Notes under the pieces: generated by a model
Databases searched by the model: none
Told to the model about the DNA's origin: nothing
What the model saw: only the letters and a program-made list of their open reading frames with translations
Translations under genes and position numbers: made by a program
Assembly: GCF_001434095.1 (NCBI RefSeq)
Contig: NZ_AZDS01000004.1
Span: 62,001-126,000, forward strand
Origin: Fructilactobacillus fructivorans
Lineage (GTDB): Bacteria; Bacillota; Bacilli; Lactobacillales; Lactobacillaceae
DNA length: 64,000 bases
Direction of reading: 5' to 3'
Shown: piece after piece, positions 34,862-44,071 of the stretch
Numbering within the stretch: the first letter of the stretch is position 1
Layout: each line of letters starts with the position of its first letter

Positions 34862-36115
34862 ATGAACATTATTGAAGACTTAAAGTGGCGGGGTGCCATT
34901 AACCAAACCACTGACGAAGCCGGACTCGAAAAATTAACTAACAAGAAGAAAATTGCCTTGTACTGTGGAGTGGATCCAACCGGTGACAGTATGCACATTG
35001 GCCATCTGATTCCCTTTATGATCATGGAACGCTTCTCACGAGCTGGTTTTCACCCTTACATCTTGATCGGTGGTGCAACTGGTTCCATCGGGGATCCCAG
35101 TGGTCGAAACACCGAACGTCCCCTTCAGACCAAAAAAATGGTGAAACACAACGTTGAAGCACTGACGAACCAAATGAAACATCTTTTTGGAAGCGACAGT
35201 AACATTCACATCGTCAACAACTACGATTGGACGTCTAACATGTCACTCTTAGATTTCTTGCGGGACTACGGGAAACTCTTTAACGTTAACACCATGCTCT
35301 CTAAGGAAGTCGTTGCTAGTCGACTCGAAAAAGGCATTTCATTTACTGAATTTACCTACCAGATCTTGCAGGCCTTAGATTTTCTAACCCTCTACCGTGA
35401 CCACGACGTTCAACTTCAAATCGGTGGTGGTGACCAATGGGGAAACATTACGGCTGGAATTGACCTGATCCATCGGATTGAGGGACAGGACGCCGAGGTC
35501 TATGGTTTAACCATCCCGTTGATGCTCAAATCTGATGGCACTAAGTTTGGAAAAACCGCTGGTGGTGCTGTTTGGCTTGATCCTAAGAAAACCTCACCAT
35601 ACGAATTCTACCAGTTCTGGCTCAACCAAAATGATGCTGACGTGATTAAGTACCTGAAGTACTTCACCTTTTTACCCCAAGCTCAAATCGATGAATTGGC
35701 CCAGAAAGTTAAGGATGAACCATGGAAGCGTGAGGCCCAAAAGACCCTCGCCCGGGAAGTTACGAAGTTTGTTCACGGCGAAGACGCCGTTAAACAGGCT
35801 GAAAACATTTCTCGTATTTTATTTCAGGGCAACGTTCAGGATTTATCCACTGAGGAAGTTAGTCAAGCCTTCAACAGTGTGCCAACCACCGAAATTAGTT
35901 CTGATCCCATTAACGTCATTGATTTGATCATTGCCGTTGGGGCCGATAAGTCCAAACGCCAAGCACGAGAGGACGTTAATAATGGTGCAATTACCATCAA
36001 CGGCAGTAAGGTTATCGACGTTGACACCACCATTCAACCCCAAGACAACTTTGATGGTCAGTTTGTAATTATTCGTCGTGGAAAGAAACATTATTTCCTC
36101 GCCAAAGTTAAGTAA
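34862..36115 (+). CDS. tyrS: Tyrosyl-tRNA synthetase
   Basis: A 417-residue class I synthetase. Class I signatures are HIGHLIP near residue 50 and the KMSKS equivalent KFGKTAGG near residue 230. The Tyr/ATP-site blocks YCGVDPTGDSMH and GGDQWGNITAGID are present, and a C-terminal S4 RNA-binding domain starts near residue 350 (KSKRQAREDVNNGAITING). ATG 34862 lies behind AAGGAGG; a longer frame would run back into the T-box. Controlled by the preceding T-box. Confidence 0.97.
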   Translation: MNIIEDLKWRGAINQTTDEAGLEKLTNKKKIALYCGVDPTGDSMHIGHLIPFMIMERFSRAGFHPYILIGGATGSIGDPSGRNTERPLQTKKMVKHNVEALTNQMKHLFGSDSNIHIVNNYDWTSNMSLLDFLRDYGKLFNVNTMLSKEVVASRLEKGISFTEFTYQILQALDFLTLYRDHDVQLQIGGGDQWGNITAGIDLIHRIEGQDAEVYGLTIPLMLKSDGTKFGKTAGGAVWLDPKKTSPYEFYQFWLNQNDADVIKYLKYFTFLPQAQIDELAQKVKDEPWKREAQKTLAREVTKFVHGEDAVKQAENISRILFQGNVQDLSTEEVSQAFNSVPTTEISSDPINVIDLIIAVGADKSKRQAREDVNNGAITINGSKVIDVDTTIQPQDNFDGQFVIIRRGKKHYFLAKVK

Positions 36116-36118
36116 ATT

Positions 36119-36153
36119 AATCCCAGTGTCGTGTTAAACACGACACTGGGATT
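36119..36153 (+). terminator. Terminator of tyrS
   Basis: The arms AATCCCAGTGTCGTGT and its complement (16 bases) with a three-base loop, followed by TTTTT. Confidence 0.94.
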
Positions 36154-36163
36154 TTTGTATCAA

Positions 36164-36194
36164 AAAAGGACGAAGAAAAATTCTTCGTCCTTTT
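36164..36194 (-). terminator. Terminator of the LysM gene
   Basis: The arms AAAAGGACGAAGAA and TTCTTCGTCCTTTT with a three-base loop and a T run on the minus strand. It stands ten bases from the tyrS terminator. Confidence 0.9.
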
Positions 36195-36239
36195 GCATCT
36201 TGTTTTTCGTTTGAGTAATTGTTACCTAAAAGCTAAATC

Positions 36240-36917
36240 TTACCAGTAATTGTGTGATGCTCTAAATTGAGCAGCTGCAGCAACTGAACCGTAACGGGAA
36301 ACAGCGTATTGACGAGCTACCCGTTCTTGGTTAGCTGGAGAGTAGTCACCATTTAAGTATGATGAAGATAATTGGTATTTACCAATGTACTGACCATTTC
36401 TGGCACTGTATGAGTTACCAGATTCCACTTGTGCGATTGATGCTAAACCAGAATCATCGCCAGTGTTACTTGCACTATTGTTGCTTGCAGCTGGTGTAGC
36501 AGCAGGCTGTGCAGTAGTGGTTGTAGTAATTACTTGTTGTTGTGTTTGAGCAGGTTGTGCTGCTTGTGTGGTTTGCTTTGGTGCAGCAGTGTATGAAGCA
36601 TTACTACTTACCTGAGCTGTTGGTTGTTGTGTTTGAGTATTGTTGCTTTGGTAAGTCATGTTGTTTGCGTTAGTAGGTAATGTTAACTTCTCTCCGACAT
36701 GAATCATGTTAACGTTGTTAAGGTGGTTAACTTTAACAATGCTGTTGACGCTAGTGTTGTGTTGCTTTGCGATTTTTGAGACTGTGTCGCCGCTCTTAAC
36801 GGTAACTTGTTTAGTGTTAGTGGCAGCGTTAGCGTTGAAGCTAGCGGTCATTAATACTCCGGCTACTGTGAAAATAGATGCGAAAAGCATCTTTGCGTTT
36901 CTAGATTTTAATAAAAT
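36240..36917 (-). CDS. LysM-domain, Apf-like secreted cell-wall protein
   Basis: The protein has a signal peptide ending ASFNANA, one LysM domain (VKSGDTVSKIAKQHNTSVN), a Gln/Thr/Ala-rich linker of about 80 residues, and a C-terminal aggregation-promoting-factor-like domain (IAQVESGNSYSARNGQYIGK ... RASHNYW). It is exported and binds peptidoglycan. The first ATG (36890) has no ribosome site and leaves the signal peptide without a basic start. AGGAG lies nine bases before ATT 36917, which would add ILLKSRNAK. I therefore extend to 36917 as a probable non-AUG start; 36890 is the conventional alternative. Confidence 0.8.
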   Translation of the reverse strand: MLLKSRNAKMLFASIFTVAGVLMTASFNANAATNTKQVTVKSGDTVSKIAKQHNTSVNSIVKVNHLNNVNMIHVGEKLTLPTNANNMTYQSNNTQTQQPTAQVSSNASYTAAPKQTTQAAQPAQTQQQVITTTTTAQPAATPAASNNSASNTGDDSGLASIAQVESGNSYSARNGQYIGKYQLSSSYLNGDYSPANQERVARQYAVSRYGSVAAAAQFRASHNYW

Positions 36918-37229
36918 GATAAATCACTCCTATAAATTTTTGTTACTTCCGTTTTCTTAAAACTGAAATATACTCAAACAACAATTTCATATTCTAAATA
37001 TTGATATTTACACACCAAAAACAGGAATGTTAAAAAAAAGAATATTTTGTCACGTTGTAATCTTTATGTAACAAAAATCAAAAGAATGCCCGCTTTTCAG
37101 GATTGATATCTCATTCACAAACTCATTTTTAGCAAAAGAAAAAGCCTTTTGCCATAAAAAAAGTTATTCAAAGCATAAGACTTTCCTTAAATTCATCAAA
37201 ATTAATGGTTAATTAATAGCCCATTTCAA
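36918..37229. promoter_or_regulatory. AT-rich upstream region of the LysM gene with a WalR-type box
   Basis: No gene is seen here. TGTAAT-CTTTA-TGTAAC at 37056-37072 (plus strand) matches the WalR consensus TGTWAH-N5-TGTWAH exactly. A minus-strand TTGGTG, 16 bases, TAGAAT nearer the gene is a possible promoter. A weak stem GCAAAAG/CTTTTGC near 37133-37156 may lie in the 3' end of trxA mRNA. Confidence 0.5.
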
Positions 37230-37550
37230 TCATTTTTCGGCTAATTTACGGTCCAAATAGTGCTCCAATTTGCTCTTCGGATACACTCCGGTAACCTTTT
37301 CAACACCCTTGCCGTTGCGAAACAAAACTAGCGTTGGAATACTCATTACCCGATATTTTTTTGCGATGTCTTGATTATCATCAACATTTAACTTCATAAA
37401 CTTGATTTTACCATCATACTCTTTTTCAAGTTCCTTCATGATGGGTGCCACAATCTTGCATGGTCCACACCATGGGGCCCAGAAGTCAACTACAGTCACT
37501 GGACCGGCCGTTTCCGAGGTAAAATTATTCTGATTTAGATCCACTGTCAT
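37230..37550 (-). CDS. trxA: Thioredoxin
   Basis: A 106-residue thioredoxin. The active site FWAPWCGPCKIVAP has the redox Cys pair near residues 29 and 32, the cis-Pro loop is MSIPTLVLF, and the fold is complete. It reduces cytoplasmic disulfides. AAGGAGGGG precedes ATG 37550. The start overlaps the end of terC by 26 bases, so it is translated as part of the glucosaminidase-terC-trxA operon. Confidence 0.96.
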   Translation of the reverse strand: MTVDLNQNNFTSETAGPVTVVDFWAPWCGPCKIVAPIMKELEKEYDGKIKFMKLNVDDNQDIAKKYRVMSIPTLVLFRNGKGVEKVTGVYPKSKLEHYLDRKLAEK

Positions 37551-38307
37551 CGTATTTTCCCCTCCTTACGTTAATCAAATGAATTATTAAGGTCACCCCG
37601 ATTGTAACAATCACCAAAATTCCAAACCACCCTGCTGGGATCTCAATATCAATCATTGGAATTGATAAAAAGAGCTTTAAAGCGATGATAATGATTAGGA
37701 AATAGGCCATGGGCTGCAATTCTGAGATCTTTTTCATCAGCATCATAATAACTTCGGCCACTCCTCGCATTGCCAAAATTCCAATCATCCCACCAATCAG
37801 TACGATAACGGGATTGGGTGAAATGGCCAAGGATGCCAAGACCGAGTCAATTGAGAAAATAATGTCCATAAATTCAATTTGAGCCACTACCCACCAAAAG
37901 TATCTCCGGGTGTGGTTCTTTTTGTTGGGTTTTACCTGATGCGTATGACTCTTCTTATGTCGATTTTGATGCATATTATAGAAGAAACTAAAAGCAAGAT
38001 AAAATAGATAAGCGGCACCTAGGACTTTAATAATCCAAAATTTAATCAAGTACACCCCGACCCCAATGATCAAGAATCGAAAGATGTAGGCTCCCCACAT
38101 TCCGTAAAATAAAGATTCTTCCTGCCATTTTTTGGTAGGAAGAACCTGAGTTTGGGCCGCTAAGACGACCGCATTATCAACGGATAAAAGACATTCAATG
38201 ACTACTAATGAGAAAATAATCAGCCAGTCGTTGCCAGACGAGATGACCGTCTCCCAGTTGTGTAGATCAAAAAAAGGACCATATAATTTAGCGATTAGGT
38301 CAAACAA
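37525..38307 (-). CDS. TerC-family integral membrane protein
   Basis: A 260-residue TerC protein with about seven helices and the paired acidic motifs LSVDNAVVLAAQ near residue 42 and FSIDSVLASLAI near residue 160. A His/Lys-rich cytoplasmic loop lies between (NRHKKSHTHQVKPNKKNH). TerC relatives export manganese or aid metalation of secreted enzymes. It lies between a glucosaminidase gene and trxA. Confidence 0.92.
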   Translation of the reverse strand: MFDLIAKLYGPFFDLHNWETVISSGNDWLIIFSLVVIECLLSVDNAVVLAAQTQVLPTKKWQEESLFYGMWGAYIFRFLIIGVGVYLIKFWIIKVLGAAYLFYLAFSFFYNMHQNRHKKSHTHQVKPNKKNHTRRYFWWVVAQIEFMDIIFSIDSVLASLAISPNPVIVLIGGMIGILAMRGVAEVIMMLMKKISELQPMAYFLIIIIALKLFLSIPMIDIEIPAGWFGILVIVTIGVTLIIHLINVRRGKYDDSGSKSE

Positions 38308-38323
38308 TCAAAGATTCCTCCAT

Positions 38324-38962
38324 TTAATAATTATTAATTGCCTTAACATCATATTTCATTAATTTGTGATTAACAATGACCCCAATTAGCTTATTGGCGT
38401 AATCTGGGTCAGTAGCATAACCATTTTTCTGCAGTAAGTTAGCCTCTTGTCTGAAACTTGTAATTCCGGTTTTCTTTAAAAACTTGGTGTTCAAAGTTTC
38501 GTTGTGATCTTCAATTGCATCGGCAACTGATGGATATTTTCGAAATTGTCCAACTTCGGTGGTCTTCTTGTTGTTGACGTACTCCGTCGTATCATAAGAA
38601 ATCGACTGTCCATTATAAGTTCCCTTTATGCCGAAGGGATTATTAGCTTTCTTATAAAGCTCCGATTGTCCCCAGTTGGATTCCAAAATAGCCTGTCCAA
38701 TTACAATACTTGGCAATACTTGCTGTTTTTTCTCGTAAATTTTAGCGGCTGGATCACCAATCTTTTGGATGAACTCCTTATGTTGGGTCTCAATCTCTTT
38801 TTCCCGTTTCTTGGTATCATTATTCATCTGTTCCTGACGAACCTGATAAGAATGATTAATTAGCATGTGCCGAACCTTAAAGGCAGCAAACACTAACAGC
38901 AGAACTACAACAATCCCAATGACGATTGCAATCCAAATATTTTTCTTTTTATTGTGTTTCAC
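38324..38962 (-). CDS. Membrane-anchored N-acetylglucosaminidase (LytG-like)
   Basis: A 212-residue protein: a short basic N-terminus, one membrane helix (IWIAIVIGIVVVLLLVFAA), a helical linker, and then a glucosaminidase domain (IVIGQAILESNWGQSEL with the catalytic Glu, NPFGIKG, FRKYPSVADAIEDH). It cuts glycan strands of peptidoglycan on the outer face. GTG 38962 has AGGGAG nine bases upstream; the ATG at 38971 stands one base from it. First gene of the operon with terC and trxA. Confidence 0.88.
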   Translation of the reverse strand: MKHNKKKNIWIAIVIGIVVVLLLVFAAFKVRHMLINHSYQVRQEQMNNDTKKREKEIETQHKEFIQKIGDPAAKIYEKKQQVLPSIVIGQAILESNWGQSELYKKANNPFGIKGTYNGQSISYDTTEYVNNKKTTEVGQFRKYPSVADAIEDHNETLNTKFLKKTGITSFRQEANLLQKNGYATDPDYANKLIGVIVNHKLMKYDVKAINNY

Positions 38963-39158
38963 GGACAACATCTCCCTATGTGGTTATTATACCTTAGCAA
39001 ATTATTTTTTGGGTAAGTATTTATAATTACTTAAAAAGTTTCTAATCTATTTATAATTACGCACTATAATAGAAGAAACTGTTTCGAAAATCGACTAATT
39101 TAGCCATTTAGTGTAGTATGAAGTTATCTGAAAACATAATACTGGGAGTGGTTTGCCA

Positions 39159-40082
39159 TTGATCAAAATTGAAAAAATCAACGACAATATTAACTGGATT
39201 AAAACCATTGATTGTCGTCCAGCTGATAAAGAAATCTTAAAAACAGAATATCATTTAAACAACGAAATGCTTTATTACGCCCTTGACCGTCACGAAAGAC
39301 CGCGAGTGGAATATTACGACGATGAAGGAGTCCTTCTCTTCATTTTTGATGTCGCCGAACCAACTCGTTTTAACGGTGACGTTTCCGCCGAACCGATTGG
39401 AATCATCACTCATGGCAACATGTTGTTCACGTTTACCGCGGATAAAACTAATTTTGTAAATGAACTGATCTCATCAATCGTAAAGAAAGCCAGCAAAGAA
39501 GAGTTTGAAGCTATGCAGCCCATTGACGTGATCAACAAAACACTGTATCAACTATCAGTCCAATACTTCGATTACATCAATCAAATCAATAGTGTCAGGA
39601 CCAACATTCAACGTAACCTGCGTGGCAAAGCCAACAAAAGTGCCATCAACCATCTTTTAAATCTTCAAACTGACCTGGTCTACTTTCTGACGTCCCTCGG
39701 ATCCAACAACGACATGATTAATGACTTTAAGCGTCGTTTCACCATGTATCTAACCGAAGATCAAAAGGCCGCCGTTGAAGACATCAGCATTGAGCTTCAA
39801 CAGGGACTCTCGATGGCTGAGATGGCCAACGCGGCCACTCAACAGGTTACGAGTGCCTATTCCAACCTACTTGATAGTGATCTAAATAACACCATTAAGT
39901 TTTTAACCGTTTTTTCGTTAATTTTAAGTGTTCCGAACATCGTCTTCGGTTTTTATGGTGAAAACGTGAAGTTGCCCTTTATGGATAAACCGTCAGCGTG
40001 GATCATCACAATTATCATTACGATTATATTTATTATCATCGTATTGCTCTTTTTACGCGCAAACCATTTCTTTAAGAACTAA
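39159..40082 (+). CDS. CorA-like divalent cation transporter with variant YGEN motif
   Basis: A 307-residue protein of the CorA/2-TM-GxN family: a large cytoplasmic domain, a long helix, and two C-terminal membrane helices. The invariant GMN signature at the end of the first helix is here FGFYGENVKLPF, with Met replaced by Glu. TTG 39159 has GGGAGTGG seven bases upstream and is preferred to TTG 39153. Mg2+ or other divalent cation transport is likely, but the altered selectivity filter makes the substrate uncertain. It is followed by the MMPL gene on the same strand. Confidence 0.82.
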   Translation: MIKIEKINDNINWIKTIDCRPADKEILKTEYHLNNEMLYYALDRHERPRVEYYDDEGVLLFIFDVAEPTRFNGDVSAEPIGIITHGNMLFTFTADKTNFVNELISSIVKKASKEEFEAMQPIDVINKTLYQLSVQYFDYINQINSVRTNIQRNLRGKANKSAINHLLNLQTDLVYFLTSLGSNNDMINDFKRRFTMYLTEDQKAAVEDISIELQQGLSMAEMANAATQQVTSAYSNLLDSDLNNTIKFLTVFSLILSVPNIVFGFYGENVKLPFMDKPSAWIITIIITIIFIIIVLLFLRANHFFKN

Positions 40083-40137
40083 TTTAATATAAGATAAAGT
40101 TAGGGAGTAGTGAAATAAGGCGAAAGGAACATGTTGA

Positions 40138-42870
40138 ATGAAACATTTTATAAAGACGTTACACGAAAATAGGATTTTCTCTCTAATTATCTGGCTGGTG
40201 ATCATTTTTGCGGCGATTGTCAGTCTCCCCAACCTAAATCAGGTTGTAATGGAGGCTGGTAATCCCCAGATGAGTTCCAAGACACAGATGTCCAAAGCAC
40301 AAAGACTGGAAAATCAGTGGGGCGGAGGACTCGACGGTACGAAAAGTATGAACGTCGTCTACCATGCCGATAAGGGTCGGATTACCAATTCTCAGCAGAA
40401 ACAAATCTACGCAAAGGTTGGTAAGATTCAGAAAAGTAACGGTAATAATGGGATTAGCCGAATTACAACGGCTCATACCAGTCCCAATGGCGCCTCTAAG
40501 TTCATTTCTGATGACCAATCCACTGAGATCGTCAACATTCAAGTCCCAGAAAGCAACGCCAAAAGCTCGAATTTTGCGAACTCCATTCGCAGTCAGTTTA
40601 ACGTTAATGATGGCCTTAAGACTTACGTCACTGGTCCGCAACTAATCAATCAGAACAACAACGAAAACATCCTCAACGTAACCAACGTTGTTACGATTGC
40701 TGCTTTCGCACTTGCATTACTCTTTATTGCCATTGCATTTCGATCCATTTTGGCTCCCATTCTGTCGTTTATCACGATGATGATTGCCTACCTGGTATCG
40801 CTGAGCGCAACGGCATTGATGGCAACCAGACTAGCATTGCCATATTCACCATACATTCCACTACTAACCACTTTAGTAGTCATTCTCTTTGGAACCGTTG
40901 CTAGTTTCTTCTTGTACCGCCGATTTGAATTGGTCCTTAGAAACTCAAATGATGAGGATATCGACCCAAGTAAGGTTGCCACAAGGAGTCTTGTTTATCC
41001 CTTTACCGCAGTAGCGGTCATTACCGCCCTAGCGTTTGGGTCACTCTACCTTCTTGGCTTTAGTTCCGTGAGAGCCATGGGCAGTATGGCGGTGGTTGTC
41101 ATAATCACCTTACTGGCCGTTATGACCATCACACCCATGTTCATGCAGTTACTGGGACCAACCTTCTTCTGGCCCAAGAAAAAGACCCTAAAATTAGTTA
41201 ATGAGGGCTTCTGGAGTAACTTAACCCACATCTCACTATGGCAATCAATCGTTGGTCTAGTAATTGCGTCGGCGATAACGGTTCCATTAGTGGCGTTTTA
41301 CCGTTCTAACGTAACTTATCTTCCAAACAATAACTTAACCGCCAAGAGTCAAGCGGAAACTGGAAGTCGGGTTCTTCAGGCCCACTTCAATCAGGGTAAG
41401 CCAACTCCAGTCACGATCTATATTAAAAATAATCAACCCTTTAATAATGACAATACCATCAGTCCAATTGATGAAGTAACCACGAAGCTTCAGTCCCAAA
41501 AGAACGTTTCCCGAGTTTACTCTGTTACCCAACCTGGTGGAACCGAAATTAACAAGTACTACCTAAGGGATCAACTAAGTAAGACCGCTTCAACTTTGAA
41601 GGGCATTAGTAACTCCTTATCAGGATCACAGCGAACCCTGAAGGGTGCTAATCGAACTCTGAAACAGAAAAACATTAAGAATCAAACCAAGTCGGTTAAT
41701 GCTCTCATTAGACAACTTGACCGTATTAATAACACTAGTCAACAGGCAGAAACCAATAATTTCCATACTTTCTCTCCCCTTGAGACAGCTCAATCGTCCA
41801 AGCAGGCTGAAAAGTCTAGGGCTCTTCGAAAGAACCTTACTCAACTTTCTGATCAATTGAGTAATACCAGTCAGAGTCTAAACAAGTTAAGTAATCAAAT
41901 TTCAGATGCCCAAAACTCAGGAATTGATGCCCAAGAATCGGTTCGCCAGTATAGTAACCAGGCGGCCCGAGTTCGAAGTGAAATTGCTTCGGTCAACCGA
42001 ACTTTAAAAGAAAGTAAGCGTAAATTAACCCCCATAACTGGTTACATAACCGGAGTGAAAAAGTCGAGTGCTGGTAACACCTTCTACATTTCACCACAAC
42101 AGATTAATGACACTGACTTTTATCAAACCAAGTATAACTTTGCCAGTGAGAATCAAAAGATTACGAAACTAGAAGTTGAGTTCAATGATGAACCAACTGG
42201 TAACACTAATCTAAACAACATTCATAACATGCAAAATACGGTTAAGACCCAGTTGCAGAATACCAACTTAAGAAACGCAACGGTGGCCTACACCGGACAA
42301 CCAATTGAAAACGCCAACGTGCAAACTAACTTCGACCGTGACTTTATGGTGGGAACCCTCATGATCTTAGCCATCGTCTTTGTTGGTTTAATCATCGTTA
42401 GTCGTTCGATCCTTCATCCATTGTGGTGGCTCATTACCTATGTAATGAGTGCACTGGCTGGTTTACAAGCCACTCAACTCATCATGCACTACACTACCAA
42501 CGATGGTCGATTAAACTGGGAGGCCTTCATTGCCATGATTGTTCCCCTCGGAATCATTGGAACGTTTGAACTCACCCTCTTAGCCGTTTCATATCGAAAA
42601 CAAAATCCTGATATGTTGGGATGGCTGCATAATGGCATTCATTCGTTTGGAAAAACCGTTAGTTACGTGATGTTTGCCACTATCATTATTATGGCGTCGC
42701 TCTTCTTCAGTCTCTTACATTCACTTGACTTCATCGGATTAGCGATCATCATCACCATTATTATTTTCAACGTGATCTTGCCGCTTGTCATGGGTGGACT
42801 TGGTAAATTATCCGTTACCTTGCCACTTGCTCAGTTGCATCACTTACCCGAACATAAAGCTAAAAAATGA
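40138..42870 (+). CDS. MMPL/RND-superfamily membrane transporter
   Basis: A 910-residue transporter with the RND/MMPL plan: helix 1 at the N-terminus, an extracellular domain (about 35-180), five helices (about 185-345), a helix near 370, a second extracellular domain (395-735) and five C-terminal helices. The second extracellular domain holds a long Ser/Asn/Gln-rich helical hairpin (LSDQLSNTSQSLNKLSNQIS). Homologues such as YdfJ export lipids or hydrophobic compounds; the substrate is unknown. AAAGGA lies about ten bases before the ATG. It lies 55 bases after the CorA-like gene. Confidence 0.88.
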   Translation: MKHFIKTLHENRIFSLIIWLVIIFAAIVSLPNLNQVVMEAGNPQMSSKTQMSKAQRLENQWGGGLDGTKSMNVVYHADKGRITNSQQKQIYAKVGKIQKSNGNNGISRITTAHTSPNGASKFISDDQSTEIVNIQVPESNAKSSNFANSIRSQFNVNDGLKTYVTGPQLINQNNNENILNVTNVVTIAAFALALLFIAIAFRSILAPILSFITMMIAYLVSLSATALMATRLALPYSPYIPLLTTLVVILFGTVASFFLYRRFELVLRNSNDEDIDPSKVATRSLVYPFTAVAVITALAFGSLYLLGFSSVRAMGSMAVVVIITLLAVMTITPMFMQLLGPTFFWPKKKTLKLVNEGFWSNLTHISLWQSIVGLVIASAITVPLVAFYRSNVTYLPNNNLTAKSQAETGSRVLQAHFNQGKPTPVTIYIKNNQPFNNDNTISPIDEVTTKLQSQKNVSRVYSVTQPGGTEINKYYLRDQLSKTASTLKGISNSLSGSQRTLKGANRTLKQKNIKNQTKSVNALIRQLDRINNTSQQAETNNFHTFSPLETAQSSKQAEKSRALRKNLTQLSDQLSNTSQSLNKLSNQISDAQNSGIDAQESVRQYSNQAARVRSEIASVNRTLKESKRKLTPITGYITGVKKSSAGNTFYISPQQINDTDFYQTKYNFASENQKITKLEVEFNDEPTGNTNLNNIHNMQNTVKTQLQNTNLRNATVAYTGQPIENANVQTNFDRDFMVGTLMILAIVFVGLIIVSRSILHPLWWLITYVMSALAGLQATQLIMHYTTNDGRLNWEAFIAMIVPLGIIGTFELTLLAVSYRKQNPDMLGWLHNGIHSFGKTVSYVMFATIIIMASLFFSLLHSLDFIGLAIIITIIIFNVILPLVMGGLGKLSVTLPLAQLHHLPEHKAKK

Positions 42871-42879
42871 GAATAAAGT

Positions 42880-42911
42880 AAAAATCCATCAGTTTCAACT
42901 GATGGATTTTT
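42880..42911. terminator. Bidirectional terminator
   Basis: The 15-base arms AAAAATCCATCAGTT and AACTGATGGATTTTT with a two-base loop, between the convergent MMPL and MFS genes. Confidence 0.93.
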
Positions 42912-42913
42912 TA

Positions 42914-44071
42914 TTATGCTTCAGGGCTATTTTCATGAATAGATTTAAAATAAAATCCCAACACAATCAACGATAAGACCATTGAAGTTAAACCGAATAA
43001 TACAAAGGTCACTTGAATGTTAAGAATTTTTGAGAACGCACTAATGAATAACGATTCAAGTGCCATCAAAAGGGCTGTAATCAAATTACAGAATGACATT
43101 AGTGTGACTCTTAATTGTGGCACTACGATATCCTGTAACTCCGCATTTAGAGACGTATCCCAAATTTCAAAAACGGAACTAAAGATCACAAACGCAACTA
43201 ACGCAATGATAAAATTCGAAACTCCTAAAAATAATGACATTAATAAGCCAATGATCATACTTGAGAAAATCACTTTAAGTCGATCAAATTTTGCTACCAC
43301 TTTAAACACGTTGACCGAAAAAACTGCTCCAATTATTTCAATGATTGTTAGAACCAGCGCAATTCCACTAGTTTTAAAACTTGTAATCCAAGAAAGGTAC
43401 AAGGAACCATACTGATACATGATTGATGCCGTAGCTTGCGAAATAGCTACTACTAAAATTAATTTCTGATAATTTCTATTACTAAATAAGAATGATTTTA
43501 ATCGTTTTAAGACACCAGGCGCATTTGGATCAGCTGTAACCTGCTTTGGCTTGATTACTACCACCGTCATGATTGAAAGAAGATGCGCTATGATTGAAGC
43601 CATGAAAACCAGTGGCCACGAAATATCAGCTAAATATCCACCAACTAAATTACTAAAAGCAATGGTACAAATCATGATGGCGTTGTAGCGTCCCCAGAAT
43701 TTCTGGTAATTTTGCTCATCATCTGCTTCATAAATAATCGCCTCATCGGTCCCAGAAATCAATGAGAGACCTAACCCAAACAGCGTGAAGCCGCCAAACA
43801 CTAAAAAGTGATTATGAGCTACAAAGAAAGTCGCACCATACAACACGCACATGACCTGACCTAATATTAAGGTCGTCTTATAACCCAACCAATCAGCAAT
43901 GATACCCGATGGTAATTCACAGACAACCTGTACGATATTAATTACTAGTTGGAGCATTGCAATCTGACCAACGGACCATCCCATGTGTTTCAAATAAAGC
44001 ATCCAAATCACTAATTCAAAAGTCAAATTAGAAAAGAATGCATACGTATACATTTTCCTGATATTTTTCAT
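42914..44071 (-). CDS. MFS transporter, probably a drug exporter
   Basis: A 385-residue major facilitator with twelve hydrophobic segments. The conserved loop after helix 2 reads GIIADWLGYKTTL, a form of the MFS motif A, and ISGTDEAIIYEA follows in helix 4. By eye it is more AT-rich than its neighbours, which may point to transfer. ATG 44071 lies five bases after GAGGG; ATG 44083 overlaps that site. The leader region holds a short peptide gene and competing hairpins that can hide this ribosome site, as in inducible antibiotic-resistance genes. The substrate is unknown. Confidence 0.85.
   Translation of the reverse strand: MKNIRKMYTYAFFSNLTFELVIWMLYLKHMGWSVGQIAMLQLVINIVQVVCELPSGIIADWLGYKTTLILGQVMCVLYGATFFVAHNHFLVFGGFTLFGLGLSLISGTDEAIIYEADDEQNYQKFWGRYNAIMICTIAFSNLVGGYLADISWPLVFMASIIAHLLSIMTVVVIKPKQVTADPNAPGVLKRLKSFLFSNRNYQKLILVVAISQATASIMYQYGSLYLSWITSFKTSGIALVLTIIEIIGAVFSVNVFKVVAKFDRLKVIFSSMIIGLLMSLFLGVSNFIIALVAFVIFSSVFEIWDTSLNAELQDIVVPQLRVTLMSFCNLITALLMALESLFISAFSKILNIQVTFVLFGLTSMVLSLIVLGFYFKSIHENSPEA

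Noticed and set aside
37133-37156. Terminator after trxA
   Set aside because: The GCAAAAG/CTTTTGC stem is short and AT-rich, without a T run at the right place; it stays a weak candidate only.
38955-38970. parS-like sequence (13 of 16 bases of TGTTTCACGTGAAACA)
   Set aside because: The right half diverges in three consecutive core bases and it overlaps the start of the glucosaminidase gene; known functional parS sites tolerate fewer core changes. A ParB ChIP would decide.
43017-43415. 132-residue plus-strand ORF inside the MFS gene
   Set aside because: It is antisense to an intact transporter frame and lacks start signals.
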